Notes under the pieces: generated by a model
The model's input: only the letters and a program-made list of their open reading frames with translations
What the model was told of the DNA's origin: nothing
Database searches by the model: none
Shown: piece after piece, positions 35,242 to 45,037 of the stretch
Position numbering within the stretch: the first letter of the stretch is position 1
Layout: the number at the start of each line of letters is the position of its first letter
Assembly: GCA_039566865.1 (NCBI GenBank)
Contig: CM076956.1
Span: forward strand, 9,559,511-9,623,510
Origin: Aurelia coerulea
Taxonomy: Eukaryota; Cnidaria; Scyphozoa; Semaeostomeae; Ulmaridae
Length of the DNA: 64,000 nt
Reading direction: 5' to 3'
Made by a program: the position numbers and the translations under genes

Positions 35242-37443
35242 ATGTTATTTGAAGACAAGCACAACTTCTACACCCTCATGATCTGTCAAGGCATTATCTC
35301 ATTTATTCTAAATTTTGCAATATTTGTCATATTAGTTTATTTCAAAAAACCATTACTGATGACGACCAACAACAAATTACTCTGCTCAATGACAATAGCT
35401 GACATGCTTGTTGGAATATGCGGAATACTATATGGCGCATTACTCAGAGCAGGTCAAAGTCCAGTCATCTATAAGATCTGTGCAATCCTTCCTATGTTCT
35501 GCAGTATGTTTGCCTCGATAACATCCATCATTATTTTAACAGCAAACCGTCTTATAGCCATAAAATACCCGCTCCGGTATTATTCAATCGTCACCACGCA
35601 AAGAACACTGATCACATTTGTAATTATATGGGCCATTCCGGCCACGGTATATGCAGCTCAGACGTCGGTTTATCTAACCACTACACTGCGAACCGAGCTA
35701 GCAGTGCGGTCTTATTTGACGACCATATTCTTTACGGTAGGATCTGCTGTGCTCGTTGTATCAAACTGTTTCATGTACGCAGCGGTTAAACGGCAAATGC
35801 GGATGGTCAAGGCACAAAATCGTGCAACGTGTCATTTGAAAAACCTCTCGTGTCTTGCGACAGGCGGAATGGCATCCTCTGCAATCAAACAATGCGAAGA
35901 CAGAGCTTTTAAACCGACCGAAAATTCGAGTGATGCTGACGATGAAGTATATGATGATCTCAATGAAAACATTTCAACTAAGGTTGGTTTCAACGGGATA
36001 CTACCTTCGGTCGTAAAAAAGAATAGCATTATCAACGTGAAAACCAATGCTAGCACAGGAAACACGACAAACACGAACAAGACACGCAGAAATTCAAACA
36101 CTGAAACTCGCTCGAAATGGAATCCGAAAGGAAAATCGATACTACGAACAAAAACCTGCGGTAGCATAAACTACACGAACGAAGCCTATGAGACTGATGA
36201 CATCGAGTCATATTATCCGGGCAAACCCCAGGGATTCCACGAGGATATTGCTTCCAATGCACACGTAAACGAAGTATTCAAGCAAGATGATAGCAAAATG
36301 GATCTATCAAGCGCGAGAATTTGCAGCCATCCTGACAACGCCTCGTTACCAATGGACGATGATGTAATCAAAAACAAGTTAAGTGATACACAATCTTATA
36401 AGAACCACAACCACTCTAGAATTGTAGCCCTTTCCAGGGATAGAGATTTAAAAGCTCGACTTGGGTCCTCGGACACCATTGAAACAGTCATAGGTGACGA
36501 TGATTTATATGAGTCTAGTAATTCTCACGAAGACTGCATTGAGAATAATATAAACAACGGACTCTTGACGGATTGTACAAGACAAAACGAGGAAAAACAT
36601 AGAAAAGCTTCAAAAATTAGAAACGATATATTTCTCATTGGTAGTGTTGCAAGTGAGGTGAGAAACGACAGCAGGGACATTAGAAGAAAGAGTAAAAGTA
36701 AAGAATTGAAAGTCACAGAGAGAAATGCCATAAATTCACTAAATAATAAAGAATCTCAAATATCGTCCAGTGTTTGCGAAGGAAAGGAGAAGAAAAACAG
36801 AAAACCTGAAGTAGAGAGAACCAGAACTATAGTTTTTGTAGAAAGTGACAAAATTACAAATAATGATGAATCTGCAACCACAACAAAGAGAAAATTTAGT
36901 GAATTAGCAAATGGAATTATTGATGCGAAAAGTGGAGATGTTGCAAAGTTGGCCTTTAGCCACGACACGACCACAAATAACGATAAGACTGACACAAGCG
37001 GGGAGTCTGGCATAAGGGATTCGACTGTAGAAACGAACGGAGAAAGCATTATCGAAAAGGCAACCAGAAAGAAATCTTTTCATAGCGTTAAAATCAGTGC
37101 AGCTCGTAACATTTCCATGTCATTTCACAGAATGAGAGCTCGTCGTAAAAGCAACCCTGGCGTAACGAAACGAAACATCGATATGGCACACATGTGTATC
37201 TTTGTTGTCATAGCATTTATACTATGCTGGCTACCATTGGTAACATATCGTTTGAGATATTTACTTGGAATGGAAGCAATCACGTGGTTCCGCAGGTTAG
37301 CCTTGTTTTTAGCGACAGGGAACAGTATGGTGAATCCTTGTATTTATTTATTGAAACAAAAATCGTTAAGGAAATACATTAAAAGGATTTGGCGAAAGCC
37401 ATCAGAGAATCCTGCGGACTGGGATTCTGATATGAAGCAATGA
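35242..37443 (+). CDS. Intronless class A (rhodopsin-like) GPCR with a very long third intracellular loop
   Basis: The protein has 733 residues with seven hydrophobic segments: TM1 about 12-34, TM2 46-66 (SMTIADMLVG), TM3 79-101, TM4 121-141, TM5 158-181, TM6 about 650-670 with CWLP at 662-665, and TM7 ending in NPCIY at 698-702. The DRY position reads N-R-L (102-104) followed by IAIKYPLRY, so the usual acidic residue is replaced. C80 at the top of TM3 could form the usual disulfide. The third intracellular loop, about 185-645, is hydrophilic and rich in Asn, Ser, Asp and Lys, suggesting a disordered signalling or phosphorylation platform. The N-terminus is only about 11 residues and the C-tail about 30. 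The first ATG follows an in-frame stop at 35,218. The gene lies inside a GAK intron on the opposite strand. Its ligand cannot be inferred. Confidence 0.92.
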   Translation: MLFEDKHNFYTLMICQGIISFILNFAIFVILVYFKKPLLMTTNNKLLCSMTIADMLVGICGILYGALLRAGQSPVIYKICAILPMFCSMFASITSIIILTANRLIAIKYPLRYYSIVTTQRTLITFVIIWAIPATVYAAQTSVYLTTTLRTELAVRSYLTTIFFTVGSAVLVVSNCFMYAAVKRQMRMVKAQNRATCHLKNLSCLATGGMASSAIKQCEDRAFKPTENSSDADDEVYDDLNENISTKVGFNGILPSVVKKNSIINVKTNASTGNTTNTNKTRRNSNTETRSKWNPKGKSILRTKTCGSINYTNEAYETDDIESYYPGKPQGFHEDIASNAHVNEVFKQDDSKMDLSSARICSHPDNASLPMDDDVIKNKLSDTQSYKNHNHSRIVALSRDRDLKARLGSSDTIETVIGDDDLYESSNSHEDCIENNINNGLLTDCTRQNEEKHRKASKIRNDIFLIGSVASEVRNDSRDIRRKSKSKELKVTERNAINSLNNKESQISSSVCEGKEKKNRKPEVERTRTIVFVESDKITNNDESATTTKRKFSELANGIIDAKSGDVAKLAFSHDTTTNNDKTDTSGESGIRDSTVETNGESIIEKATRKKSFHSVKISAARNISMSFHRMRARRKSNPGVTKRNIDMAHMCIFVVIAFILCWLPLVTYRLRYLLGMEAITWFRRLALFLATGNSMVNPCIYLLKQKSLRKYIKRIWRKPSENPADWDSDMKQ

Positions 37444-37529
37444 AGGTGAGCATAGGCATGGAATCTTTGAAAAGATCGTGTAATTGGATATTGCAACGAA
37501 TAGCTTGTAAAGAACTCCAGGTGCACTAA

Positions 37530-38715
37530 CAACGGCAGATTTTGTAATACAATAGCAACAGTTGCGTTTGATTGACACCTCAATTCAAATTGATTAGCGA
37601 CTGCAGACAAAGGAAGTTCTCTCAACCAGTAATTCAAAACAAACAAAGCCGCAAAAGCTTCCCTGAAACTAGTAGGGCAAACTCTCGCCGTGTGCAAGCG
37701 AAATATGGTTTCTAACAGAAGTTATGTGCTTATAACGAAAGAAGAAGGATAAATCTACAGTTCTGTCTGATGGATTTTGTTTATTTGACTCAGAAGCCGA
37801 GCAGAAGGCATTGTAATTCTCGCGTATTTAAGACTTAAAGGCAGTGTGTCCATATATCAATAAATTGCATGCACGAACAGTTGAAACTGCTGACACGATG
37901 CTGACATGCATGTAACTGTTAGAAAATTTGATTGGTTTAGGGCAGGCTGTTTTAAACTGATCACGTGAAAATAAGAGCCTCGTTGTCGAAAGGAAAAGAA
38001 ACCTATTCTGTCTGATAACAATCACACAAAAGAGAAAAACAAGGACCATTGAAAATGCTAGAACATCATTTCAAAAGGCGAGATTGCTAAGTCCCTGCTG
38101 ACGAATTCAAAAGAACTTGTCAAAACATGCCTTTTTGTTCATTAATCTGTCTGATAACAATCACACAAAAGAAGAAAACAAGGAGCTTTGAAAATTCTAG
38201 AACACTATTTCAAAAGGCGAGATTGCTGAATCCCTGCTGACGAATTCAAAAGAACTTGAAACAATCGTTTGACTAACAAACAACGCTTTGCAAGAAAAGT
38301 CTTTGCAAGAAACAACGCTCACATGAAAAAACGACGAAAGATCACATGTTTTCGAGATACCCCCCTCGAAGTCGTCTACTTACATGGACACAGTGCCTTT
38401 AAATGAAACGATTACAGAACAGCTCCTGAATGAAATAAACAAAATCCGCTAGACACAACTTCAGATTTACGGTCCTTCTTTCGCTCTAAGCACATGCATT
38501 TTCTTAAAAATCAACTTTCGCTTGCACAAGGCGAAAAGTCTGCCCTACTAGTAACGGGGAAACTTTTGCGGCTGTGTTTGTTTTGAATTACTGGTTGAGG
38601 GAATTTCCTTTGTTTGCAGTCGCTAATCGCTTTGAATTGAGGTGTCAATCAAACGCAACGGTTGTTATTGTATTACAAAATCAGTCTTTGTTGGTGCATT
38701 TCCGTTATTTTGACA
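37530..38715. mobile_element. Foldback element (about 1.2 kb) just 3' of the GPCR, with a MITE inserted in its centre
   Basis: The left arm (GCACTAACAACGGCAGATTT, TTGATTGACACCTCAATTCA, CAACCAGTAATTCAAAACAA, ACTAGTAGGGCA) is matched in inverse order and orientation on the right (TGCCCTACTAGTAACGGGG, TTGTTTTGAATTACTGGTTG, TGAATTGAGGTGTCAATCAA, CAAAATCAGTCTTTGTTGGTGC). Each arm is about 300 bp. The piggyBac-like MITE at 37,839-38,398 separates the arms. Minus-strand frames here are not genes. The element begins within 100 bp of the GPCR stop, so it may contribute the 3' UTR. Confidence 0.75.
37839..38398. mobile_element. piggyBac-like MITE, 560 bp, TTAA target site
   Basis: The left end AGGCAGTGTGTCCATATATC and the inverted right end CTTACATGGACACAGTGCCT are flanked by TTAA on both sides (37,835-37,838 and 38,399-38,402). 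It contains GCTGACACGATGCTGAC, as in the element at 9,747-10,224. It also has an internal direct duplication of about 110 bp (TCTGATAACAATCACACAAA near 38,010 and 38,150). Confidence 0.85.
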
Positions 38716-39063
38716 TCTTAATGATTTTCAAGGCGTTAACATTTCAACTTTGATGAAACAAATTCTGGCAAGCAAGGGCAAATTTTGTAAAAAGAAAGGA
38801 TGCATTTCTGATTAAGACAATGCGATTTAGCAGCTTGAAGAATAGATTTAACACCTTCTGCAGAGGGAAGCATAATGTTTTGCTTTCTTCTCTGTTTATT
38901 CTGATTTGATCGAGTGCACTCTGAGGTGTGACATCTATTCATCAGAAAGTAAATTGGCTTTGTCTTCTCGGAAGCGTGAATCTATTGTATCACAAAATGT
39001 GGATTTGCTATTTCAGCAAAGTTGTGGAAAAACATTAAATCAAAATCAAATTTATGGAGAAAA
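38716..39063. other. Spacer, nothing recognised
   Basis: Intronic sequence between two foldback elements, with no recognised feature. Confidence 0.4.
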
Positions 39064-39065
39064 TA

Positions 39066-39693
39066 CCGGGTGAGCCAGAAAAAAGTTCCCACTTTGAAAA
39101 TTCATAGCGTTAAGAGTACTGGATGGATTGGAATGAATCAATATTTGCTTGACAGCCAAAAGATTGAAGTATTTTTGTGATTTTTCCCGCCTTCTTACGA
39201 GCACTGGAAAGATTGGTAAATTCAAGTTTGCAAAGATTTGATGGTTGCAAAATGACTGAAAAGGCCTAAAATGCTTAATCAAATCATAAAAGACTCCTCG
39301 CTCAGAACAACAGAGAAAATGCAATTTCTCATGGGTAAGAGATATCGTCTGCACATTTATTGCCATGACATGGAAAATCTTTGGTAGCTGTTGAAAATCT
39401 ATGTCTTATCACTCTTGAGATAGGTGAAACGCATGTGCATATTGTTCTGTGAGAGGAGAGTCCTAACGATCTGATCAAGTGTTTTAGGCCCTTTTCAGTC
39501 ATTTTGCAACCAAGAAAATTTTGTAAAGTTGAATTCTACCTATATTTGCAGTGCTCGCAAGAAGACGAGAAAAATCACAAAAATACTTATTCGATCTTTT
39601 GGCTTTTAACTAGAATTTGAATCATTCAAATCCACGAAGTACTTGTGGTGCTACGAACTTTCGAAAGTGGGAACTTTTTTCTGGCTCACCCGG
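39066..39693. mobile_element. CCGGGTGAGCC MITE, 628 bp, TA target site
   Basis: The left end CCGGGTGAGCCAGAAAAAAG followed by TTCCCACTTT is matched by AAAGTGGGAA followed by CTTTTTTCTGGCTCACCCGG at the right. TA is present on both sides (39,064-39,065 and 39,694-39,695). The arms continue inward (TTGCAAAATGACTGAAAAGG against CCTTTTCAGTCATTTTGCAA), so almost the whole element can fold on itself. It is non-coding. Confidence 0.9.
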
Positions 39694-39695
39694 TA

Positions 39696-40282
39696 TTCAT
39701 GAAAACCTTAGTCAATGAAAGTCTTTTTGAAGATTGTATGTCTATGCTATAAACATATGCAGCATCGTAGCATGGCTCTTATGGGGTTGCTTTTATGGAA
39801 CGTGACTAGGGAAATGTGATGTCTTTATAAGGAACACTTGAAATGTAAATTGATCAAGTTAAATGTATCTTTGGTTTTTATAATGACTCAAATATGAAAT
39901 AACTCTACAAATAAGCATGTATTAGGTATGATGACTGCTCCAAAACACTTGATCTTGCAACTGTCTGTTAAAGGGTATTTCTTGCAACAAACTTTTGCTA
40001 ACTTAGACGCCATTGGCTTCAAAAACTCATTCATAGGCTAGCTTCCTGTCAGTGGAAATTTCTAAGCAGGAGGAATTTTACGCAATCAAAGTCATTCAAC
40101 CCTACATTTCTATCCAACAAAGAAGCGACTTCCCCTGACTGAAAATCAGTTCCCTTATACGGGTTTTAACATAGATGGTTTTACTGTATGACGTTTGAAC
40201 TGGCAAAATGATGATATCATTAACGACTTTCTTTATTGATTAAATGTATTATGAGAATTTACAAGACCCCAATTGGCATATA
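39696..40282. other. Spacer, nothing recognised
   Basis: AT-rich intronic sequence between two TIR elements. No gene is seen. Confidence 0.4.
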
Positions 40283-40707
40283 CAGTAGTGTCCAGCATAT
40301 AAGAAACAACTTTTTCAATTTCAGGTCTGATGCGTTTCTTATAGAATGAGATAAAGTTGCAAATCAGGGTAAAGTTTCTTATTACAAAAACATATACTGT
40401 TGAACCAGACATGATCTCTATTGATGATTATTATTTTGAACTGTATTTGTAAATTTTCACTTCCAGCAAATGCTACAGTTATTTCAGGAAGGTGCTTTTT
40501 GCATACAAAATTATTTTTTTCATTTGAATAGGTACAGTTCAATACAACTGGAAAGCTGAAAAATCCTAAGGTTTCAATCCATAGTGTTTAAATAAGAAAC
40601 AAGCTTTCTTTCAGACCTGAACAAGTTCCTAATAAAATGGGGCATTATTTTGAAAATCAGGGTCTGTGTTTCTTAAATTTGCGTTTCTTATATGCGGGAC
40701 ACTACTG
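40283..40707. mobile_element. CAGTAGTGTCC MITE, 425 bp, TA target site
   Basis: The left end CAGTAGTGTCCAGCATATAA followed by GAAAC and the inverted right end GTTTCTTATATGC followed by GGGACACTACTG are flanked by TA (40,281-40,282 and 40,708-40,709). This layout fits a mariner/pogo-type non-autonomous element. No transposase frame is present. Confidence 0.85.
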
Positions 40708-40709
40708 TA

Positions 40710-41838
40710 TTTCAAAGTCAGCTTCAAACATGCTGTTAACTACCTCCAGATAAAGCATAGCCTATAGCCTACCTACAGCCTAAAGCTTTAGCAAGTGAGC
40801 ACTTACAGAGTTTGTGCAAGGTTAAAAGCTTGCATTTGCAAACAGCAAAACAATCTAAAAATAGCCTATTCAAATTGATGTCCCACACGTGCTGTGAATA
40901 ATTGATAGCCAAAGAAACAATGCTGTGTCTGAGTGTTTTCTTTGTTCTATTTATAGAGAAGCCTGTATACCATTGCACACTCCCTTTGATGTGAAAATAA
41001 AACATTCTAGCAATAAATCTCTACAGCCAGAGTTAGTGCTAGAATCATTCCACAAACCTAGCAAATCAATTTTGACAAAATCATCTGTTTTTTGATGATA
41101 TTTGACGGATTCTAGAAGTGCCTGTTTGCACTAAATCCTTCTATTCGATGTCGCTAAAAATCGTAAAAAATAGTGTCGATATAGCCCAGCTATTTAGCTA
41201 TATAAAAACATTTAAAATGAACTATTTCAATCAGTTATCCTATTACATGAAACAGATTTTCTTGGTTCACCTTTCTCTGAAGCGCGAAAATTCGCGAAAA
41301 TTCGTAACTTTGAGCCTCCCTAGCTCCCTGCAACAGATCCCGAAATTAGGCAACACTTGATATTCTCTTCCTGGGGCCTAAAACTCTTGATTTATCATTT
41401 CAAAAAGCTTACATATCCAAATATCCAAACACTTTCTTATATCCTATTGTTTGATGACGTCATTTTACGCAGTTTCTGCTCTGTCAGTCCCCGTTAGATT
41501 GACGGATGAGTAGGGTTCTGTTTAGGTCCCGAGGTAGACGTTTTCCTAATTTATCCAATTCCCCGATACAATTAGAGACTTGGTAAACACTTTTTTTTAT
41601 GAGAAACTGGTTTATAAGAAACTAGTATTAAGAAGGCCAAAATTTTAAGAAATTCTTCTTTTATGTTTGAGAAGTGCTAAGAAACTCTCATAAGTTAAAT
41701 GCAAGGATATTAAAGAAAATATGTCATTGCGTCTTTTGTCTTGAGCAATATCAACTAATCGTTATGTTTTGACCATAATAGAAAACTGTTTGTCATGTTT
41801 TAGATGTCAAGAAACACATAAATGTTACGGACCACATT
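40710..41838. other. Intronic sequence, nothing recognised
   Basis: No coding or RNA gene is seen. The motif AGAAACTGGTTTATAAGAAACTAG near 41,600 recalls the GTTTCTTATAA family seen near 17,400. Confidence 0.4.
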
Positions 41839-42178
41839 GACCTTTTAGCTATTTTGCTACATTTTGTAGAATTGTCGAATGTGCACAATAGGTGATGGAA
41901 CCTCTAACGCCATTGGATCGAATAGTATTACCCCGCCAGTAAAAGAAACTGACTTATAAGAAACTGCAGCCTGCCAGATGGCCCCATAGTCATTGTCCAA
42001 CATTTGGTTGATATACAATTTATATAATATTTATAAGAAACAAAGCAGCCTGGTTTTACAAAATGAGTCTTAGTGGCGGAGTAATACTGCTGTATCACGT
42101 ATAAAAATCACTGATCAGTGATAAAAATGTGTAAAAATAACGCTCGATCCAGGCTCTTTTGCTGAATAGCTAAAAGGT
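41839..42178. mobile_element. Nested pair of TIR elements
   Basis: The outer inverted repeat is GACCTTTTAGCTATTTTG at 41,839 against GCTGAATAGCTAAAAGG ending at about 42,177. Within it, AGTATTACCCCGCCAGTAA (about 41,934) is matched by TTAGTGGCGGAGTAATACT (to about 42,088), an inner insertion of about 155 bp. The outer family also appears at 20,379-20,504 and in part at about 63,080-63,222 (CTCTAACGCCACTC, GATCCAGRC). Confidence 0.7.
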
Positions 42179-42977
42179 TTAAACTATTGATAATTCATGC
42201 ATTCAAAAAATAATGAACAAATTGAGAAACTTTTAGTGTTAAAATGCAAAAGTTGTAAATATTAAAGTAAAAATATGTCTACTAAGAACAATGATAAGAT
42301 TCATTAGAAACTGTTTTTCTTTCTGTGTTGCCATCTCTTTGGAGGCACCATATTTACTACATCAGCATCAGCATGCGCCTGAATGACATGCCCCAAATGT
42401 GAATATGCCACAATGTAAGTATGCGTTTTTTAAAGAAACTTTGATCTGGCCATAGTACTAAAAGTGACAAATCCTCGGACAACTCGATATTTCCTCGGAC
42501 AAATCCTCGGACAACTCGATATTTCGTACAAATGAATGTTCGGACAAATCTTTGTCAGAAAGTTTGTCATGATCAAATTTTTTGCACATTGGCCATCGCA
42601 ACTTTGCACATTGCACTAGTTGACAACTTTTTTCTCAGATAGATTGATAAAGAATTTAGAATTGCACTAGTTGCTTGTAACCCAGTAGATGAAGAATTTA
42701 ATTACCAGTAGATGAAGAATTTAATTGCAGAAGATGTAGGTGAATTTAATTAGTTCCTTGTAAACCAGTTTCTTATTACAGAAAGGTGTACAATTCGTAA
42801 AAGATATTCCATAAGATACAACTTTCATGGCAAACTGGGAGACAAATCTTAAAACTTTCATATGTGTTCCTCTGCCTACGCCTATGCCTTACGTCACAAT
42901 TCTTATTGATCTATCAACAATCAATCGATAGAACGTTCATGAAAATAATTTCTGATTTCTTCCACCACCTGTCAGCA
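42179..42977. other. Intronic sequence, nothing recognised
   Basis: Short local duplications occur (TCCTCGGACAACTCGATATTTC near 42,472 and 42,502; TAGATGAAGAATTTAATT near 42,685 and 42,708). No gene is recognised. Confidence 0.4.
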
Positions 42978-43051
42978 GCCCCAGTGGCGCAATGGACTAG
43001 CGCGTTGGACTTCTAATTCAAAGGTTGTGGGTTCGACTCCCATCTGGGGTG
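42978..43051 (+). tRNA. tRNA-Arg (anticodon TCT)
   Basis: The cloverleaf is complete. The acceptor stem GCCCCAG pairs with CTGGGGT. The D stem GCGC/GCGC has the loop AATGGACTA. The anticodon stem TTGGA/TTCAA has the loop CTTCTAA and anticodon TCT at 43,012-43,014. The variable loop is 5 nt, and the T stem GTGGG/CCCAT has the loop TTCGACT. A and B boxes are intact (TGGCGCAATGG, GGTTCGACTCC). There is no intron, and CCA is not encoded. A T run at about 43,060-43,065 can act as the pol III terminator. It lies inside the long GAK intron on the opposite strand and reads AGA codons. Confidence 0.97.
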
Positions 43052-43927
43052 GTCGCTGCTACACATTTTTGTTACTTTATTATTTTTTTATCTCTACAAC
43101 TGCTCACCTTTTTTGGACCATGAGATCCGAACTTTAATACAATTTCATGTGCAAGGATTTCTTCATTTCTTTTCACTCCGATTATAATTTCATTCTAGAC
43201 TAACTGTCATTAAAATGTTTGCAAATACAAACGACTGCAAAACTTCAAAATGCAATTTATTGAATCATTTTATTTTTTGCCGATTGCTTTTTGTCGTCAT
43301 TTGATATCTTATTGCTAATCATGGAAAACCCATTGAAGAACGATGATAATAATTTGTTGTTATTTACAAAACAAGTATTTATCGTAAACATTTTGGAAAA
43401 CTTTTTTTCTCAAATATGTAGATGAAGAATTTATATGAAGAATTGAAAAAGTAAACATGAAACGAAATTTTGGAAACCAGGTCAATGTTGTGAAAAACTA
43501 TTATCAATGTGCTAGCTATCTTAAAACATCACTGTAAATAGTAGTCCTTCTTCAATTCAATAAAGTAACGAACACGCACTTTATTGCTTATTACTTATTA
43601 CAGATTTATGCCCCTGTCGATTTTAAGTACCACATGACTCTGTGAGTTGAGTCTCTTATTTCAGTAATTCATATTGCATCTTCTTTCGTTTGCAGATGCG
43701 TCTTGAAAGTTTTTCCCGGCTTTTTCGCAAATGGATGAGGGGATTAGTTTTACGGGAAAATGCAGGTTTTCCCTCCAAGTGATTTGCTTTTCCGGAAGAA
43801 GGGCTAGTTCTCTCCAAACCCAACTTGCCCTATTGATGAGGAAATGCAGTCTTCTCCTTGTCTGATGCTTATGAGGAATGATTTATCAAAAGGTAGGAAT
43901 ATACCTGAAGGGCAGCCAAGCCTGAGG
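43052..43927. other. Intronic sequence, nothing recognised
   Basis: No gene signal is seen beyond the tRNA terminator region. Confidence 0.4.
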
Positions 43928-44056
43928 GGCGTATCACTCTCTAAAAATCTCGTACACCTTTGGCAAAAATCCTTTGTTTTCAACAAAAATCCGTCAAAAA
44001 TCCCTAAAAATCCTGTTGTTTAAAAAATATTCGTACGCCTTTGGAAAGAGTGATTT
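43928..44056. mobile_element. Short dispersed palindromic repeat (copy 2)
   Basis: GGCGTATCACTCTCTAAAAA followed by TCTCGTACACC at the left, and GGAAAGAGTGAT at the right, enclose an AAAATCC-rich core that closely matches 12,601-12,757. It directly abuts a retrotransposon fragment. Confidence 0.6.
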
Positions 44057-44526
44057 ATCGTGCATGCTCTTATCACAAGTAAACTTGACTACTGTAACAG
44101 TCTTCTATTTGGTCTGCCGAATTATCAGTTGCAAAACTCAAAATGCTGCCGCAAGGATAATTACTGGGACTCGCAAGTACGATCATATCACTCCAGTACT
44201 AAAAGAACTGCTTTGGCTGCCGGTAAAAGAAAGGATTGACTTCAAGATTTTGCTATTGACATTCAAGGCACTTAACAACATGGCTCTAGCCGACCTGAAA
44301 GATATGTTGAGGCTACAAACCAGTGATAGATACAGACTGAGGTCAGACAAATCTGTGGCATTAATAGTTCCAAAGACAAAATTTACATCTCGTGGGGACA
44401 GAGCATTTTGTACTGCAGCCCCTAGGCTCTGGAACAAACTGCCCGTTGAAATTAGAAGATCTCAGAGCGTCCAAACTTTCAAAACAGGATTAAAAACTTA
44501 TTTATTTTATAATCATTTTAACATGT
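44057..44526 (+). pseudogene. Non-LTR retrotransposon C-terminal fragment
   Basis: It starts in one frame with HALITSKLDYCNSLLFGLPN and, after a frameshift near 44,125, continues with KTQNAAARIITGTRKYDHIT, LLWLPVKERIDFKILLLTF and the ending PRLWNKLPVEIRRSQSVQTF to the stop at 44,526. These are the standard post-RT blocks of CR1/L2-type elements. The catalytic domain is missing. The 3' side has an (ATT)n run at 44,634-44,671. Confidence 0.85.
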
Positions 44527-44633
44527 GAATGACATTTCTAGCTTTACTTTCTGTAAATTAAGGTTTTTAACAATAAGTTGTTCAGCGCTTTAGAATATAT
44601 GTATGTAGATTTTAACGCTCTATTAGTGCATTG

Positions 44634-44671
44634 CTATTATTATCATTATTATTATTATTATTATTATTATA
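44634..44671. repeat. (ATT)n microsatellite
   Basis: A run of ATT units follows the retrotransposon fragment, possibly its tail. Confidence 0.8.
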
Positions 44672-44919
44672 CACCAGCCCACGGCCAAGCCCCGCCACGT
44701 TGGGCCTATTTATGCGCGTGTAGCGCTAATCAAGTATTGTTTTCCGTCAGTTTTGTTAATCGTTTCATTCTACAGCTATCATTAGTATTTTCCAGGCACC
44801 CTTGTTATCTTGGCTCTGACTAAGGATGACAAAACAAAAATTTCGAGCAGGAATATCAACCCATGGCACAGCGGTTTGTAAAAATCAATAGAAGAATATT
44901 TCTAAAAATTGCAACGTAC

Positions 44920-44950
44920 CTGTGGCATCGATTGTTACAGAACTGTTTCC
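44920..44950 (-). CDS. GAK: GAK exon 10b, 31-nt alternative exon
   Basis: The acceptor ctcatttcag and donor gtacgt enclose 31 nt encoding G-N-S-S-V-T-I-D-A-T plus one base. Phase 0 in and phase 1 out match exon 9 and exon 11. Its 3' half and flanks resemble the exon at 45,007-45,037, which points to a tandem duplication. If both were spliced in, 62 nt would shift the frame of exon 11 and soon reach a stop, so the two are probably mutually exclusive. Confidence 0.75.
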
Positions 44951-45006
44951 CTGAAATGAGAACAACGTAGACCAAACAAAATAAACTTTTGGAAATTTCA
45001 ACATAC

Positions 45007-45037
45007 CTGTGGCTTCACTTGTTGCAGATCTGTCAGC
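45007..45037 (-). CDS. GAK: GAK exon 10a, 31-nt alternative exon
   Basis: The acceptor ctcattccag and donor gtatgt enclose 31 nt encoding A-D-R-S-A-T-S-E-A-T plus one base. It has the same length, the same phases and the same GCCACAG end as exon 10b, 56 bp away. It codes for part of the flexible serine/threonine-rich linker behind the kinase domain. It is the first of the pair in transcript order. Confidence 0.75.
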
